Source of the DNA: JAEZFI01 sp044508215
GTDB lineage: Bacteria; Actinomycetota; Acidimicrobiia; Acidimicrobiales; Microtrichaceae
Length of the DNA stretch: 24,372 nt
Assembly: GCA_044508215.1 (NCBI GenBank)
Contig: JBIQID010000031.1
Span: 1 to 24,372, forward strand
Direction of reading: 5' to 3'
Shown here piece by piece: positions 1 through 7,745 of this stretch. Position numbers and translations under genes: made by a program. The notes beneath the pieces are model-generated. The model saw only the letters and a program-made list of their open reading frames with translations. It had not been told where the DNA came from and made no database searches. Positions within the stretch are counted from its first letter, which is position 1. Each line of letters opens with the position of its first letter.

Positions 1-1
1 C

Positions 2-439
2 GTTTCGATCACCCAGGGGCCGGGCGGGAGCGTGCTCGTCCTCGGGGCCTATGGCGGGATCTTCGAGGTCACGGAGGGTGCGCAGCCGGCGGTCACTGCG
101 ACGGAGATCGACGAGGAGCTCGCCTGTCGGGTGCAGCACTCCTTCCGGGCTCTGGAGCGCGTGGCGACGATGGACGCGGCGACGCTCGCACGCGACGTCG
201 AGGCTGCAAGGGACGCCGCGGCCGATGTGCTCGCGACCGGTGCACCCGAGCTGCGGCGGGCTGCGACCGAGGTGCTGAGCGGGTTCGAGCGGGCGGTCCG
301 CGAGGGCGCCGACCTGGGGTGGGACCCCGACGCCGTGGTGTCGACCGTTCTCCCCGAGCTCACGTCCGGTGAGGGGGAGAACGCCTACTTCGAACTGTCT
401 CTCGCCGAGCTGCTGGAGCGCCTCGCCGCCCCCTGCTGA
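2..439 (+). CDS. Hypothetical protein, 3' fragment (5' end outside window)
   Basis: The reading frame is open from the first complete codon of the window to a TGA at 437-439, so this is the C-terminal part of a longer gene. A GTG at 32 could start translation, but the preceding in-frame codons (V-S-I-T-Q-G-P-G-G-S) read as normal protein, so I treat the gene as truncated by the window edge. The visible part is acidic, rich in Ala, Glu and Leu, and mostly predicted helical, with no Cys motif, membrane segment or catalytic signature that I recognise. It ends 88 nt before the oxidoreductase gene. I cannot assign a function. Confidence 0.55.
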   Translation, partial: VSITQGPGGSVLVLGAYGGIFEVTEGAQPAVTATEIDEELACRVQHSFRALERVATMDAATLARDVEAARDAAADVLATGAPELRRAATEVLSGFERAVREGADLGWDPDAVVSTVLPELTSGEGENAYFELSLAELLERLAAPC

Positions 440-527
440 GCCGTTACGGTGCCAGCCAACCCGGTCCGGCTGGTGAGCTCCGTCCGGCAGCGGTCGGGTC
501 GAGGGACGTCGAGCGACGAGGGGACCG

Positions 528-2243
528 GTGAGCGACGAGACGTGGGACGTGGTGATCGTGGGGTCGGGGCCCGGCGGGCTGACCGCCGGCGCCTGCCTGG
601 CAGCGGCCGGCCGGAGCGTCCTGGTGCTCGAGGCGCACGACCTCGCCGGCGGCAACACGCAGGTATTCCGTCGGCACCGCCGGACGGGTGACGGCGACCG
701 AGTGGAGTACGAGTTCGACGTCGGCGTGCACTACGTCGGCGACTGCGGACCGGGCGGCCTGTTCCCGTCGATCTTCAACTCGCTCGGCGTCGGCGACCGG
801 GTCAGGTTCCTGCCGCTGGACCCCGACGGCTTCGACACCCTGCACTTCCCCGGCGTCGAGTTCGTGGTGCCCGCCGGGTGGGACCGCTACCGGGAGCGGC
901 TGCTCGAGGCGTTCCCCGAGGAGCGCGCTGGGATCGAGCGCGTCGTCGGCACATTGGAGCAGGTGGCGTCGGAGGGTCGGGCGCGACAGCTGCCCGGCGT
1001 GGAGACCCCGACCTTCGACCGGTGGGCGTTCCGCGCCCTGCAGGAACTGTTCGACGAGGGCGAGCTGTCGAGCCGGTGCCAGGCGGTGCTCGACCACTGG
1101 TCGGGCCTGTACGCCGGTCCGCCGTCGCGGACGACGGTGGCGATGCACGCGTCGATCATCGACCACTACATGCGCGGTGCCTACTACCCGGAGGGCGGCG
1201 GTCAGGTGATGCCGGCGCGCCTGATCCAGGTCATCGAGGCGCACGGTGGGGAGGTGCGCACGCTCAGCCCGGTCGAGCGGATCGTCGTGGAGGACGGGCG
1301 TGCAACGGGGGTCCGCCTCGAGGACGGCACCGACATCGCCGCGGAGCTGGTGATCTCCAACGCCGATCACGCCCGCACGGTCTTCGGCCTCGTCGGCGAG
1401 GAGCACTGGGAGCCGGCGACCGTCCGCTGGACACGTGAGGCCCAGATGACCCTCGGCCTCGTGTGCGTGTACCTGGTGGTGGACCTCGACCTCAGCAGCG
1501 GGCCCAACACCAACTACTTCGTGTTCCCGTCGTTCGAGACGAACGGCCTCTACGACGGGCTCGACCGCGGCGAGCTGGACCCGGCCGAGGGCGTCTTCGC
1601 CTACGTCGCCATGGCGTCGCGCAAGGACCCGGGAAACCAGCACCTGTGCCCTCCGGGGCAGACCAACCTCCAGGTGATGACGCTCGCGCCGCGGGGGCTG
1701 GAGTGGTGGGGCGTCGATCGCTCGCCCACCGAAGGCGGCCGCTACCGGCGAGGCGAGCTGTACCGCGAGCGGAAGCAGCAGCTCACCGACGCTCTCATCG
1801 ACGCTGCCGAGCGGGTGCTCGCCGACCAGCTCGGTGCTGAACGGCTGCGCGACCACATCGTGCACGTCGAGACCGCAACGCCCCTGTCCCAGGAGCGCTA
1901 CACACGGTCGACCGGCGGGACGAGCTACGGCTACCTGCACTCACCGGAGCAGTCCGGGGTCGACCGCCCGCAGCACCGCACCGAGATCGACGGGCTGTGG
2001 GTGGTGGGCGCCAACACGGTGTCGGGCCACGGGGTGGCCGGGGCGATGGTCGGCGGCGTGAACTGTGCCGGCCAGATCCTGGATCGGCCACTGCTCGTGG
2101 AGATGGTGCTGGGGACGGCCCTGGCGGAGCCTGATGCGATCCCGGACGACCCCGACGGGTTCGACCCGATGGAGTGGAGCCGCGGGCGCCGCCTGCGCGA
2201 ACGCCGCGCTCAGGATCGGGAGGCCCGGGCGGCGATCGGCTGA
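528..2243 (+). CDS. FAD-dependent phytoene desaturase-like oxidoreductase (COG1233 type)
   Basis: A 571-residue flavoprotein. An N-terminal Rossmann dinucleotide-binding motif (VVIVGSGPGGLTAG, glycines 12, 14 and 17) is followed by the acidic VLVLEAHDLAGGN strand that binds the FAD ribose. The C-terminal part has the GLWVVGANTVSGHGVAGAM segment that closes the FAD site in CrtI/retinol-saturase-like enzymes. The family desaturates or saturates polyene chains such as carotenoids and retinoids. The substrate cannot be read from the sequence, and there is no phytoene synthase or other carotenoid gene nearby, so a carotenoid role is only a possibility. The start is GTG at 528, preceded by a GAGGGG Shine-Dalgarno sequence. 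A TACGGT hexamer at 445-450 could be its -10 element. It stands alone, 75 nt before the sigma factor gene. Confidence 0.85.
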   Translation: MSDETWDVVIVGSGPGGLTAGACLAAAGRSVLVLEAHDLAGGNTQVFRRHRRTGDGDRVEYEFDVGVHYVGDCGPGGLFPSIFNSLGVGDRVRFLPLDPDGFDTLHFPGVEFVVPAGWDRYRERLLEAFPEERAGIERVVGTLEQVASEGRARQLPGVETPTFDRWAFRALQELFDEGELSSRCQAVLDHWSGLYAGPPSRTTVAMHASIIDHYMRGAYYPEGGGQVMPARLIQVIEAHGGEVRTLSPVERIVVEDGRATGVRLEDGTDIAAELVISNADHARTVFGLVGEEHWEPATVRWTREAQMTLGLVCVYLVVDLDLSSGPNTNYFVFPSFETNGLYDGLDRGELDPAEGVFAYVAMASRKDPGNQHLCPPGQTNLQVMTLAPRGLEWWGVDRSPTEGGRYRRGELYRERKQQLTDALIDAAERVLADQLGAERLRDHIVHVETATPLSQERYTRSTGGTSYGYLHSPEQSGVDRPQHRTEIDGLWVVGANTVSGHGVAGAMVGGVNCAGQILDRPLLVEMVLGTALAEPDAIPDDPDGFDPMEWSRGRRLRERRAQDREARAAIG

Positions 2244-2318
2244 GCCCGCTCCGGTCGGAACGGCTCGACGCTGGATGGGCGCTGGGCTCTCTGTAAACGA
2301 TCCACGGCCCCGCGGTGT

Positions 2319-2861
2319 GTGAGCATCGTGGACACCGTGGCCGAGGTCCGATCCTTCGAGGCGTTCTTCCGTGAGGAGTACCCCTCGGTGGTCGCCCTCT
2401 GCTCTTGGCTGACCGGAGACCAAGCGGCCGGCGAGGACCTCGCCCAGGACGCGATGGAGGCCGCCCATCGACGGTGGGACGAAGTCGGCCGGTTCGAGCG
2501 TCCGAGCGCGTTCGTGCGCCGCGTGGCGGTGAACCAGGCATCGAACGAGCGGCGCCGTCGAGCGCGGAGGGACGGAGCGCTGCGACGACTGCGAGCGGTG
2601 CCCGATCGCCACGAGGGCGGGCCCTCTTCTGGCGACGAGGAGCTCTGGCAGCGCGTCGCCGCGCTGCCGTTGCAGCAACGCGCTGCGATCGCACTGCGCT
2701 ACCTGGAGGACCGTCCGACCGCCGAGATCGCCGCGGCGCTCGGTTGTTCCGAGGCGACCGTGCGGGTGCACCTCCACCGTGCGCATCGCACGCTCGCCGA
2801 CGGCCTCGGCCGCACCACGGACGCGACGAGCGACCACCTCGCCGAGGAGGAGACCGCATGA
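2319..2861 (+). CDS. ECF-type sigma-70 family RNA polymerase sigma factor
   Basis: A 180-residue extracytoplasmic-function sigma factor. Region 2 (about residues 10-75) starts with FEAFFREEYPSVVALCSWLT and contains the AGEDLAQDAMEAAHRRW core-binding/-10 recognition segment. Region 4 (about residues 108-165) carries LPLQQRAAIALRYLEDRPTA followed by the helix-turn-helix around EIAAALGCSEATVRVHLHRA. Region 3 is missing, as expected for ECF factors. It would redirect RNA polymerase to a small regulon. The start is GTG at 2319 without a clear Shine-Dalgarno sequence; GTG at 2328 is an alternative. The stop overlaps the next start (ATGA, 2858-2861), so it is coupled to the membrane protein downstream, the usual place for an anti-sigma factor. 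Confidence 0.88.
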   Translation: MSIVDTVAEVRSFEAFFREEYPSVVALCSWLTGDQAAGEDLAQDAMEAAHRRWDEVGRFERPSAFVRRVAVNQASNERRRRARRDGALRRLRAVPDRHEGGPSSGDEELWQRVAALPLQQRAAIALRYLEDRPTAEIAAALGCSEATVRVHLHRAHRTLADGLGRTTDATSDHLAEEETA

Positions 2862-4233
2862 GCAGGATCGAAGACGACCTCGTGGCGATGGCTCGGAGGA
2901 CCCGGTCACGCGCAGCTGACGTCGACGTCGACGCGGCCCTGGCGGAGGTCGCAGGCCGCCGAGGGCCGCGGCGCCCGTGGCTGGCCGGCGTGGCCGTGGC
3001 GGCCGNNNNNNNNNNNNNNNNNNNNNNNNNNNNNNNNNNNNNNNNNNNNNNNNNNNNNNNNNNNNNNNNNNNNNNNNNNNNNNNNNNNNNNNNNNNNNNN
3101 NNNNNGCAGGCCGCCGAGGGCCGCGGCGCCCGTGGCTGGCCGGCGTGGCCGTGGCGGCCGTGCTCGCGCTGTTCGCCGGTGGAGCGGTCCTGCTCCACGA
3201 CGGCGGCGATCGCGACGTCGTCGCCGACGGTGGGACCACGAGCACCCCCAGTACGGCGCCCTCCACCGCGGCCGCACCGGCCAGCGGGGTGCCGTTCGAG
3301 CTCCTGGTCGAAGGCAGCGCCGACGTCCCGGTCGGCACGTTGACCTACGCAGGGATCGCCGACAGCTTTTCGATGCAGTGGGGGTTGTCCGGGTTCGACG
3401 GAGGCCCGCCCGAGGTCGACTTCGAGCACTCCGTCGTGGTCTCGTTCACCCGGATGGCTGCCTGCGACGGGCTGCTCGTCGACGTCACCGAGGACCGCGG
3501 GGTGTACGAACCGGTCTTCGACGACACCACCTCTCGTGAGGGGTGTGACGGGCCGCTCTCGCCCTGGACGTACGTGGTGTCCCTCGCCCGTGCGGGACTG
3601 CCGCAGCGGTTCACGCTGGCGCTCGAGCCAGGAGCAGGTCTGGAGAGAGAGCTCGTCGAGATCGACCTGGAGAGCGCCTCGATCGTCCAACAGGCACCGT
3701 CCGCTCCACCGTCACCGCCTTCGGGCCCCGACCTCGCCCCACCTGAGCCGGGCCGGGAGATCACCTTCGATTCCATCGGCGACTTCCGCTTGGGCCAGGT
3801 GTTGGATCCCGACTCGCGCGGACCGATCCGGGTGAGCCCGTACGAGGGCGGCGGGTCGTGCGGGTACTGGGGGCCGTACGAGCCGTCCCACGACGGGGAC
3901 GAGCCGCCGAGCGGCCTGGTCGACGGTGCCCGGACGGGCTCGCCGGTCATCGCCGACATCAAGGTGGGCCCCAACCCGCGCTATCGCACCGCGTCGGGCG
4001 TGGGCGTCGGGACCACCCTCCGCACGCTCGAGCGCATCTACGGCGACGACCTCGTGGTCGATCGAGCCGATGGATGGGAACGCCCCACCGATGGGCTGCT
4101 CGCTTCGTACCAGGACGTGGCGGCGGTCCGCCGCGGCGACCGTGCGCTGACCTTCTACCTCTGGCAGGACGCTGTCGAGATGATCAAGCTCAGCGACGCT
4201 GGTTCATGGGGTGACGACGAGGGCTGCGCCTGA
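2858..4233 (+). CDS. Single-pass membrane protein coupled to the sigma factor, interrupted by an assembly gap
   Basis: The gene starts with ATG at 2858 overlapping the sigma factor stop and ends at TGA 4231-4233. Frames before and after the N run disagree as written. The 55 bases before the gap (2951-3005) are repeated exactly after it (3106-3160), and removing one copy plus the Ns joins the frames into one 406-residue protein. It has an acidic cytoplasmic N-terminus (MSRIEDDLVAMARRTRSRA), one membrane segment (WLAGVAVAAVLALFAGGAVLL, about residues 46-66), a Ser/Thr/Pro linker, and a large extracytoplasmic domain with scattered cysteines and Pro-rich stretches. I see no HxxxCxxC zinc anti-sigma motif. 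By position it may be an anti-sigma factor or a sensor for the sigma factor, but this is inference. Confidence 0.75.
2951..3160. repeat. 55-bp direct duplication flanking assembly gap 1
   Basis: The 55 bases at 2951-3005 are identical to the 55 bases at 3106-3160, separated only by 100 Ns. An exact duplication ending precisely at both gap edges is what a scaffolder leaves when two overlapping contigs are not merged; 55 is a common de Bruijn graph k-mer size. Collapsing the copies restores the open frame of the enclosing gene, so I regard it as an artefact and not a biological repeat. Confidence 0.9.
3006..3105. other. Assembly gap 1 (100 N)
   Basis: Exactly 100 Ns, a placeholder size. Because the flanks overlap by 55 bases, the real missing length is probably zero and the true locus is about 155 bases shorter than written. 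Confidence 0.95.
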
Positions 4234-4269
4234 CCCACCTCTGCCCGAAGGATCGGGTAAGGGAGGCGG

Positions 4270-4641
4270 ATGGACGAGGGCGAACGCGAAGCGCTCGAAG
4301 GGCGGCTGGCATCCGAGGTCGCCTCGACCCGCGAGCGCCTCGCCACGCTCGAGCGTGAGCTCGCCTCGATCATCGAAGGGGCCGACACCGCGAACATCGA
4401 CGACGAGCACGACCCCGAGGGTTCCACGATCGCCTACGAACGGGCGCTGGTGATCTCGATGATCGACTCGGCCCGGGCGGAGCTCGACGAGCTGGAGCGG
4501 GCTCAGACGGCGGTGCACGAACCGGGCTACGGCACCTGCCGGGCCTGCGGTCGCCCCATCGGCGTCGAGCGCCTGCAGGCCCGTCCCGCCTCGACGACGT
4601 GCGTCGAATGCGCCGCGCGGGGAGCAGTGCCCGAGGGCTGA
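4270..4641 (+). CDS. DksA/TraR C4 zinc-finger family protein
   Basis: A 123-residue protein. An N-terminal helical coiled-coil region (about residues 5-82) contains the acidic DDEHDPEGSTIAYER segment at its bend, followed by a C-terminal C4 zinc finger with Cys90, Cys93, Cys111 and Cys114 (CRACGRPI, 17 residues, CVEC). Proteins of this shape bind the RNA polymerase secondary channel (DksA) or are short relatives of unknown target. Actinobacterial members are usually named TraR/DksA family because ppGpp synergy has not been shown for most of them. The ATG at 4270 follows a good Shine-Dalgarno sequence (GGGAGG). It starts 36 nt after the membrane protein gene, so it may be the last gene of the sigma factor operon. 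Confidence 0.87.
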   Translation: MDEGEREALEGRLASEVASTRERLATLERELASIIEGADTANIDDEHDPEGSTIAYERALVISMIDSARAELDELERAQTAVHEPGYGTCRACGRPIGVERLQARPASTTCVECAARGAVPEG

Positions 4642-4741
4642 TGCCCGGGACTCCGAAGGGCCGGTTGCCGCTGCTCGGTAGCCGTCCGTCACACCCGCGC
4701 CGAACCCCTTTCGGGCCCGCCAGCACGGCCGATCGGAGGCA

Positions 4742-4769
4742 GGCCAATTGTCCCTTGCGAGGGGTGGCC
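4742..4769 (+). other. Nested inverted repeat in the leader before the YczE-like gene
   Basis: GGCCA at 4742-4746 pairs with TGGCC at 4765-4769, and inside it CCCT pairs with AGGG around a TGCG loop. It lies in the 183-nt region between the DksA-like gene and the YczE-like gene, upstream of a strong intrinsic terminator. It may be part of a structured leader; nothing else in this stretch is recognisable. Confidence 0.3.
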
Positions 4770-4824
4770 GGCGCTGTCATCCTTGCGCTCCCCCCGCCCC
4801 TCTGAACCCCCTTTTGGAACCCCC

Positions 4825-5628
4825 GTGGAGCTCTTCGATCCGGCTCCTGGCGACCTTCGCCAGGAGCCTTTTGCCCTCGACGTCCTCGACCCTGCGATCG
4901 AGGTGCCCTCGGGCGTCCTCACCCCCTGCGACCTCGACGATCCCGAGGTCACCGAAGTGCTGGCCGACCCGATCCGCCTCGGCGTCTTCGGCCCGGGAGG
5001 CCCACCCCGGCGGACCGCCGCTGCCGCGGCCGGGCTGACCCTCCTGGGGATCGGCGCGGGCCTCCAGATCGCGTCACGGCTGGGTGCTGCGGCGCTCGAC
5101 GCGGCCGGTGTCGGGATCGCCGACGCGCTGGGGGTCGCCCCGGGATGGGGGTCGAGCGTGTGCGTGGCGGTGCTGGTCGTCGCCGCCACCATGGCGGGCC
5201 AGCGTCCCGGAGTGGGGACGGCCGGGGTGATCTTCGGGGTGGCTCCGGTGGTGAACGCGACCGTCGCACTCGCCGGCGGCGTCCCCTCGGGAGTGGGACA
5301 GGCCCTCTACTGGATCCTGGGGATGGTGGCGATCGCGAGCGGAGCGTCGCTGCTGGTCGCGGCACGCTTGGGTGCTCCGGGCCTGGAGATGGTGACGTTG
5401 GCGATGGCGAACCGGCGCATCGGCCGGTTCAACGTCGGGATCGTCGCGGCCCGCTCGGTGCTGGAGGCGACGCTCGTCGCCTTGGCGATCATCCTGGGTG
5501 GGGCGGTCGGCATCGGCACCTTGTTGTTCGCGGTGTGCGCCGGGCCGATGCTCAGGCTCGGGATCTCCGCGGCGTCGCGCCTCGTGTACGGGCCGCTGGA
5601 GGCTCCGGCACCGGCACTCGCCGGATAG
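4825..5628 (+). CDS. YczE/YitT-like integral membrane protein
   Basis: About 267 residues from GTG 4825. After a hydrophilic N-terminus of roughly 60 residues there are about five hydrophobic segments: AAAAAGLTLLGIGAGLQIAS, SSVCVAVLVVAATMAG, VIFGVAPVVNATVALAGG, ALYWILGMVAIASGASLLVA and a pair near the C-terminus (ATLVALAIILGGAVGIGTLL). The GLTLLGIGAGL...G...DAL pattern and the later GQRPGVGTAGVIFG loop resemble the YczE/YitT (COG2364) membrane family, whose substrate is unknown. The start is uncertain: TTG 4783, GTG 4903 and GTG 4957 (with GAGG 8 nt upstream) also fit. Codon-position composition is coding-like from about 4825 but not before. A perfect hairpin terminator lies inside the first 16 codons. 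Confidence 0.68.
   Translation: MELFDPAPGDLRQEPFALDVLDPAIEVPSGVLTPCDLDDPEVTEVLADPIRLGVFGPGGPPRRTAAAAAGLTLLGIGAGLQIASRLGAAALDAAGVGIADALGVAPGWGSSVCVAVLVVAATMAGQRPGVGTAGVIFGVAPVVNATVALAGGVPSGVGQALYWILGMVAIASGASLLVAARLGAPGLEMVTLAMANRRIGRFNVGIVAARSVLEATLVALAIILGGAVGIGTLLFAVCAGPMLRLGISAASRLVYGPLEAPAPALAG
4842..4873 (+). terminator. Strong rho-independent terminator inside or before the YczE-like gene
   Basis: A perfect 12-bp stem (GGCTCCTGGCGA at 4842-4853, complement at 4857-4868) with a 3-nt CCT loop is followed directly by TTTT at 4869-4872. This is the best canonical terminator in the window on the plus strand. It is 200 nt after the DksA-like stop and overlaps the likely start of the membrane protein gene, so it could end the upstream transcript or act as an attenuator. 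Confidence 0.75.
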
Positions 5629-5736
5629 GGCCCACCACGGACGTGTGAGGTCGCTCCTCCACGGCGGTGCCGGTAGCGGGCGCGGCACCCGCCGCTCCGC
5701 CGAGCGGGCGGCTCGGTCATCGGACATCCTGTCGGG

Positions 5737-6414
5737 ATGCCTGAACACCCGGACACCGGCTTCGACCTCGAACAGGTCGACCGCCTGCTCACGACGACCA
5801 AGCAGGTCCGCAAGCGCCTCGACCTGACACGCCCGGTGCCCTACGACGTGCTCCTCGAGTGCATCGACATCGCGAGCCGGGCGCCGATGGGCAGCAACCT
5901 GGAACGCAACCGTTGGCTCATCGTCGACGACCGCCACCTCAAGGAGCAGATCGCCGAACGGTTCGCCGCCGTCGGACGTCCGTACCTCGCGGCCGGCGCG
6001 GCGGTGCGAGACGACGAACGCAGCGCGCGGGTGCGTGATTCCGCGGGATACCTCATCGACCACCTCGCCGACGTGCCGGCGCTGGTCATCCCGCTGCGCC
6101 TCGACCGCCCGCCGTTGGCGCCCGACACCCAAGGCGGGGCCGCCGGCTACTACGGCTCGGTGTTGCCCGGGGTGTGGAGCTTCCAACTGGCGGCTCGGGC
6201 CCGCGGCATCGGCTCTGCGTGGACGACCTTCCACCTCGAACACGAGGCCGAGGTCGCAGCGCTGCTCGGCATCCCCGAGACCGTGACGCAGGTGTGCCTC
6301 CTGGCGGTCGGCTACTACACGGGCGACAGCTTCACACCCGCCCCCCGTCGCCCCGCTGCTGAGCTGACCTACCTGAACCGGTGGAAGGCACCCGTGCAGA
6401 CCGACGAGGCCTGA
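5737..6414 (+). CDS. Nitroreductase family protein
   Basis: A 225-residue FMN-dependent nitroreductase-fold protein. The N-terminal R-K-R-L-D segment and the IASRAPMGSNLERNRWLIV stretch (about residues 46-64) match the FMN phosphate/ring-binding opening of the family. SVLPGVWSFQLAARARGIGS (about 140-160) is the conserved central helix, and LLGIPETVTQVCLLAVGYY near the C-terminus is the family's closing strand. Such enzymes reduce nitroaromatics, quinones or related substrates with NAD(P)H; the physiological substrate here is unknown. The ATG at 5737 has no clear Shine-Dalgarno sequence. A weak -10-like CATCCT ends 6 nt before it, so it may be leaderless. The M48 protease gene follows after 21 nt. 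Confidence 0.85.
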   Translation: MPEHPDTGFDLEQVDRLLTTTKQVRKRLDLTRPVPYDVLLECIDIASRAPMGSNLERNRWLIVDDRHLKEQIAERFAAVGRPYLAAGAAVRDDERSARVRDSAGYLIDHLADVPALVIPLRLDRPPLAPDTQGGAAGYYGSVLPGVWSFQLAARARGIGSAWTTFHLEHEAEVAALLGIPETVTQVCLLAVGYYTGDSFTPAPRRPAAELTYLNRWKAPVQTDEA

Positions 6415-6435
6415 CGCCCTGCTGTTCGGCGTGCT

Positions 6436-7479
6436 GTGCGTCACCGCGTCCCCGGACGAACGGTGAACCGCGGTCCGTCCTCCGAGGGTGGCGGTGGAAC
6501 CCGGGCGGGTGGACGAGGGGGCGTCGACCACCGGGTGCGGCGTCGGCAACGGGCCCGCAACGTCCTCCAGGGCCTGCTGCTGGTGGCCGGGATGGTGGTG
6601 GCCCTCGCCGTGGTGGCGGGTTTGGTCCTCGGGCCTCGGGCGCTCGTGTGGACCCTCGTCCTCGGGGTGCCGCTGCTCCTCACCCGCCCCCGGGTTCCGA
6701 CCGCGTGGGTGCTGTCGATGTACGGCGCTCGACCGCTCCCCCACGCAGCGGCGCCGGAGCTCCACCGGATGGTGGCGGTGCTCAGCGAACGTGCGGGGCT
6801 CCGCACGGCGCCGGAGCTGCACTACGTCGCCACCCCCATGCCGAACGCGTTCGTGGTCGGCCGCGCGGACGACGCGGCGTTGGCGGTGACCGACGGCCTC
6901 CTGCGGCACCTCAACGCGCGCCAGGTGGCGGGCGTCCTCGCGCACGAGGTCGCGCACCTGCGCGCCGGGGACTCACGGGTCATGTCGCTGTCCGACGCGG
7001 TGAGCCGGCTGGTGCACCTGTTCTCGTACATGGGCCTCTTCACGCTGATGTTCACCGTGCCGCTCACCCTGCGCGGCGACGTCCGGCCGCTGATCGCCTC
7101 GGTGGTGCTGGTGGCGCTCCCGACGGTCACGACGATGCTGCAGGCAGGCTTGTCGCGGTCCCGCGAGTACGACGCCGACCTCGAGGCGGCCGCGCTCACC
7201 GGCGACCCGGAAGGCCTGGCGTCAGCGCTCGAGGTGCTCGAGTCGCTCGAAGGGCGGGTCTGGGAGCGGTTGATGGTCCCGCACGGCCGCCGTCCCGATC
7301 CGCTGGTGCCGCGAACGCACCCCTCGAGCTCGGATCGGGCGCGACGCCTGCGCGAGCTGACCCCCGACGACGCCCGGCGGCCTGCCTCACCGCTCGGTCA
7401 CGGTCAGATGATCTCCCCGCAGGGCTACGGCCCAGTGAGCCGACCGACGCGACTGCGTCCGCCCGGCATCCGGTGGTGA
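6436..7479 (+). CDS. M48 family membrane zinc metalloprotease (HtpX-like)
   Basis: A 347-residue membrane peptidase. After a Gly/Arg-rich cytoplasmic N-terminus there are two adjacent hydrophobic segments (about residues 45-65 and 68-83). The zinc site HEVAH is at 170-174, with the third ligand Glu244 in SREYDAD. Hydrophobic stretches at about 198-212 and 216-238 could add further membrane passes. This order of elements is that of HtpX-type M48 proteases, which degrade misfolded membrane proteins. The C-terminal tail is basic and Pro-rich and carries no known domain. The start is GTG 6436; GTG 6463 is an alternative. Neither has a clear Shine-Dalgarno sequence, and the short gap to the nitroreductase suggests co-transcription. 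Confidence 0.87.
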   Translation: MRHRVPGRTVNRGPSSEGGGGTRAGGRGGVDHRVRRRQRARNVLQGLLLVAGMVVALAVVAGLVLGPRALVWTLVLGVPLLLTRPRVPTAWVLSMYGARPLPHAAAPELHRMVAVLSERAGLRTAPELHYVATPMPNAFVVGRADDAALAVTDGLLRHLNARQVAGVLAHEVAHLRAGDSRVMSLSDAVSRLVHLFSYMGLFTLMFTVPLTLRGDVRPLIASVVLVALPTVTTMLQAGLSRSREYDADLEAAALTGDPEGLASALEVLESLEGRVWERLMVPHGRRPDPLVPRTHPSSSDRARRLRELTPDDARRPASPLGHGQMISPQGYGPVSRPTRLRPPGIRW

Positions 7480-7574
7480 CCGGGCGCGTCTCCCTGGCGC
7501 CCCGGCTCCGCCTCGACGTGTGGCCGCTTCTCGGGTGGGGACGGATCAAACGGCGTCTGACGGTCCTACCGCCC

Positions 7575-7580
7575 TACGAT
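7575..7580 (+). promoter_or_regulatory. Candidate -10 element for tRNA-Thr
   Basis: TACGAT fits the TANNNT pattern and lies 54 nt before the tRNA 5' end, in the 155-nt gap after the protease gene. No convincing -35 is seen at 16-18 nt spacing. Confidence 0.35.
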
Positions 7581-7634
7581 CGAATCCAAGCAGAGCTCGT
7601 AGCGGAGGTGGCCGCGACAAGTGCTGCTGCCCCC

Positions 7635-7710
7635 GCCCGAGTAGCTCAGATGGCAGAGCAGCTGTCTTGTAAACAGCAGGTCGTCGGTTCGATTCCGACC
7701 TCGGGCTCCA
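7635..7710 (+). tRNA. tRNA-Thr (anticodon TGT)
   Basis: A complete cloverleaf can be drawn by eye. The acceptor stem is GCCCGAG (7635-7641) with CTCGGGC (7700-7706). The D stem is GCTC/GAGC. The anticodon stem is GCTGT/ACAGC around a CTTGTAA loop with anticodon TGT at 7668-7670, reading ACA. The T stem is GTCGG/CCGAC around TTCGATT. The discriminator base is T, and CCA is encoded at 7708-7710. Confidence 0.97.
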
Positions 7711-7732
7711 GCAGTGCGATCAGGTCGATCGG

Positions 7733-7738
7733 TACGTT
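7733..7738 (+). promoter_or_regulatory. Leaderless-type -10 (TACGTT) for the cupin gene
   Basis: TACGTT ends 7 nt before the ATG at 7746 and there is no Shine-Dalgarno sequence, so transcription would start at or next to the start codon. Confidence 0.5.
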
Positions 7739-7745
7739 CACCGCC

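Noticed and set aside
444..1940. Long minus-strand open frame (498 codons)
   Set aside because: It is antisense to the well-supported FAD oxidoreductase and is His/Arg/Pro-rich without any family motif, which is typical of shadow frames in GC-rich DNA.
2257..2261. GGAAC as an ECF -35 box for self-regulation of the sigma factor
   Set aside because: No matching ECF -10 was found at 16-18 nt spacing, so it is not supported.
5074..6957. 627-codon minus-strand open frame
   Set aside because: It is opposite the YczE-like, nitroreductase and M48 genes and is full of His/Arg shadow composition.
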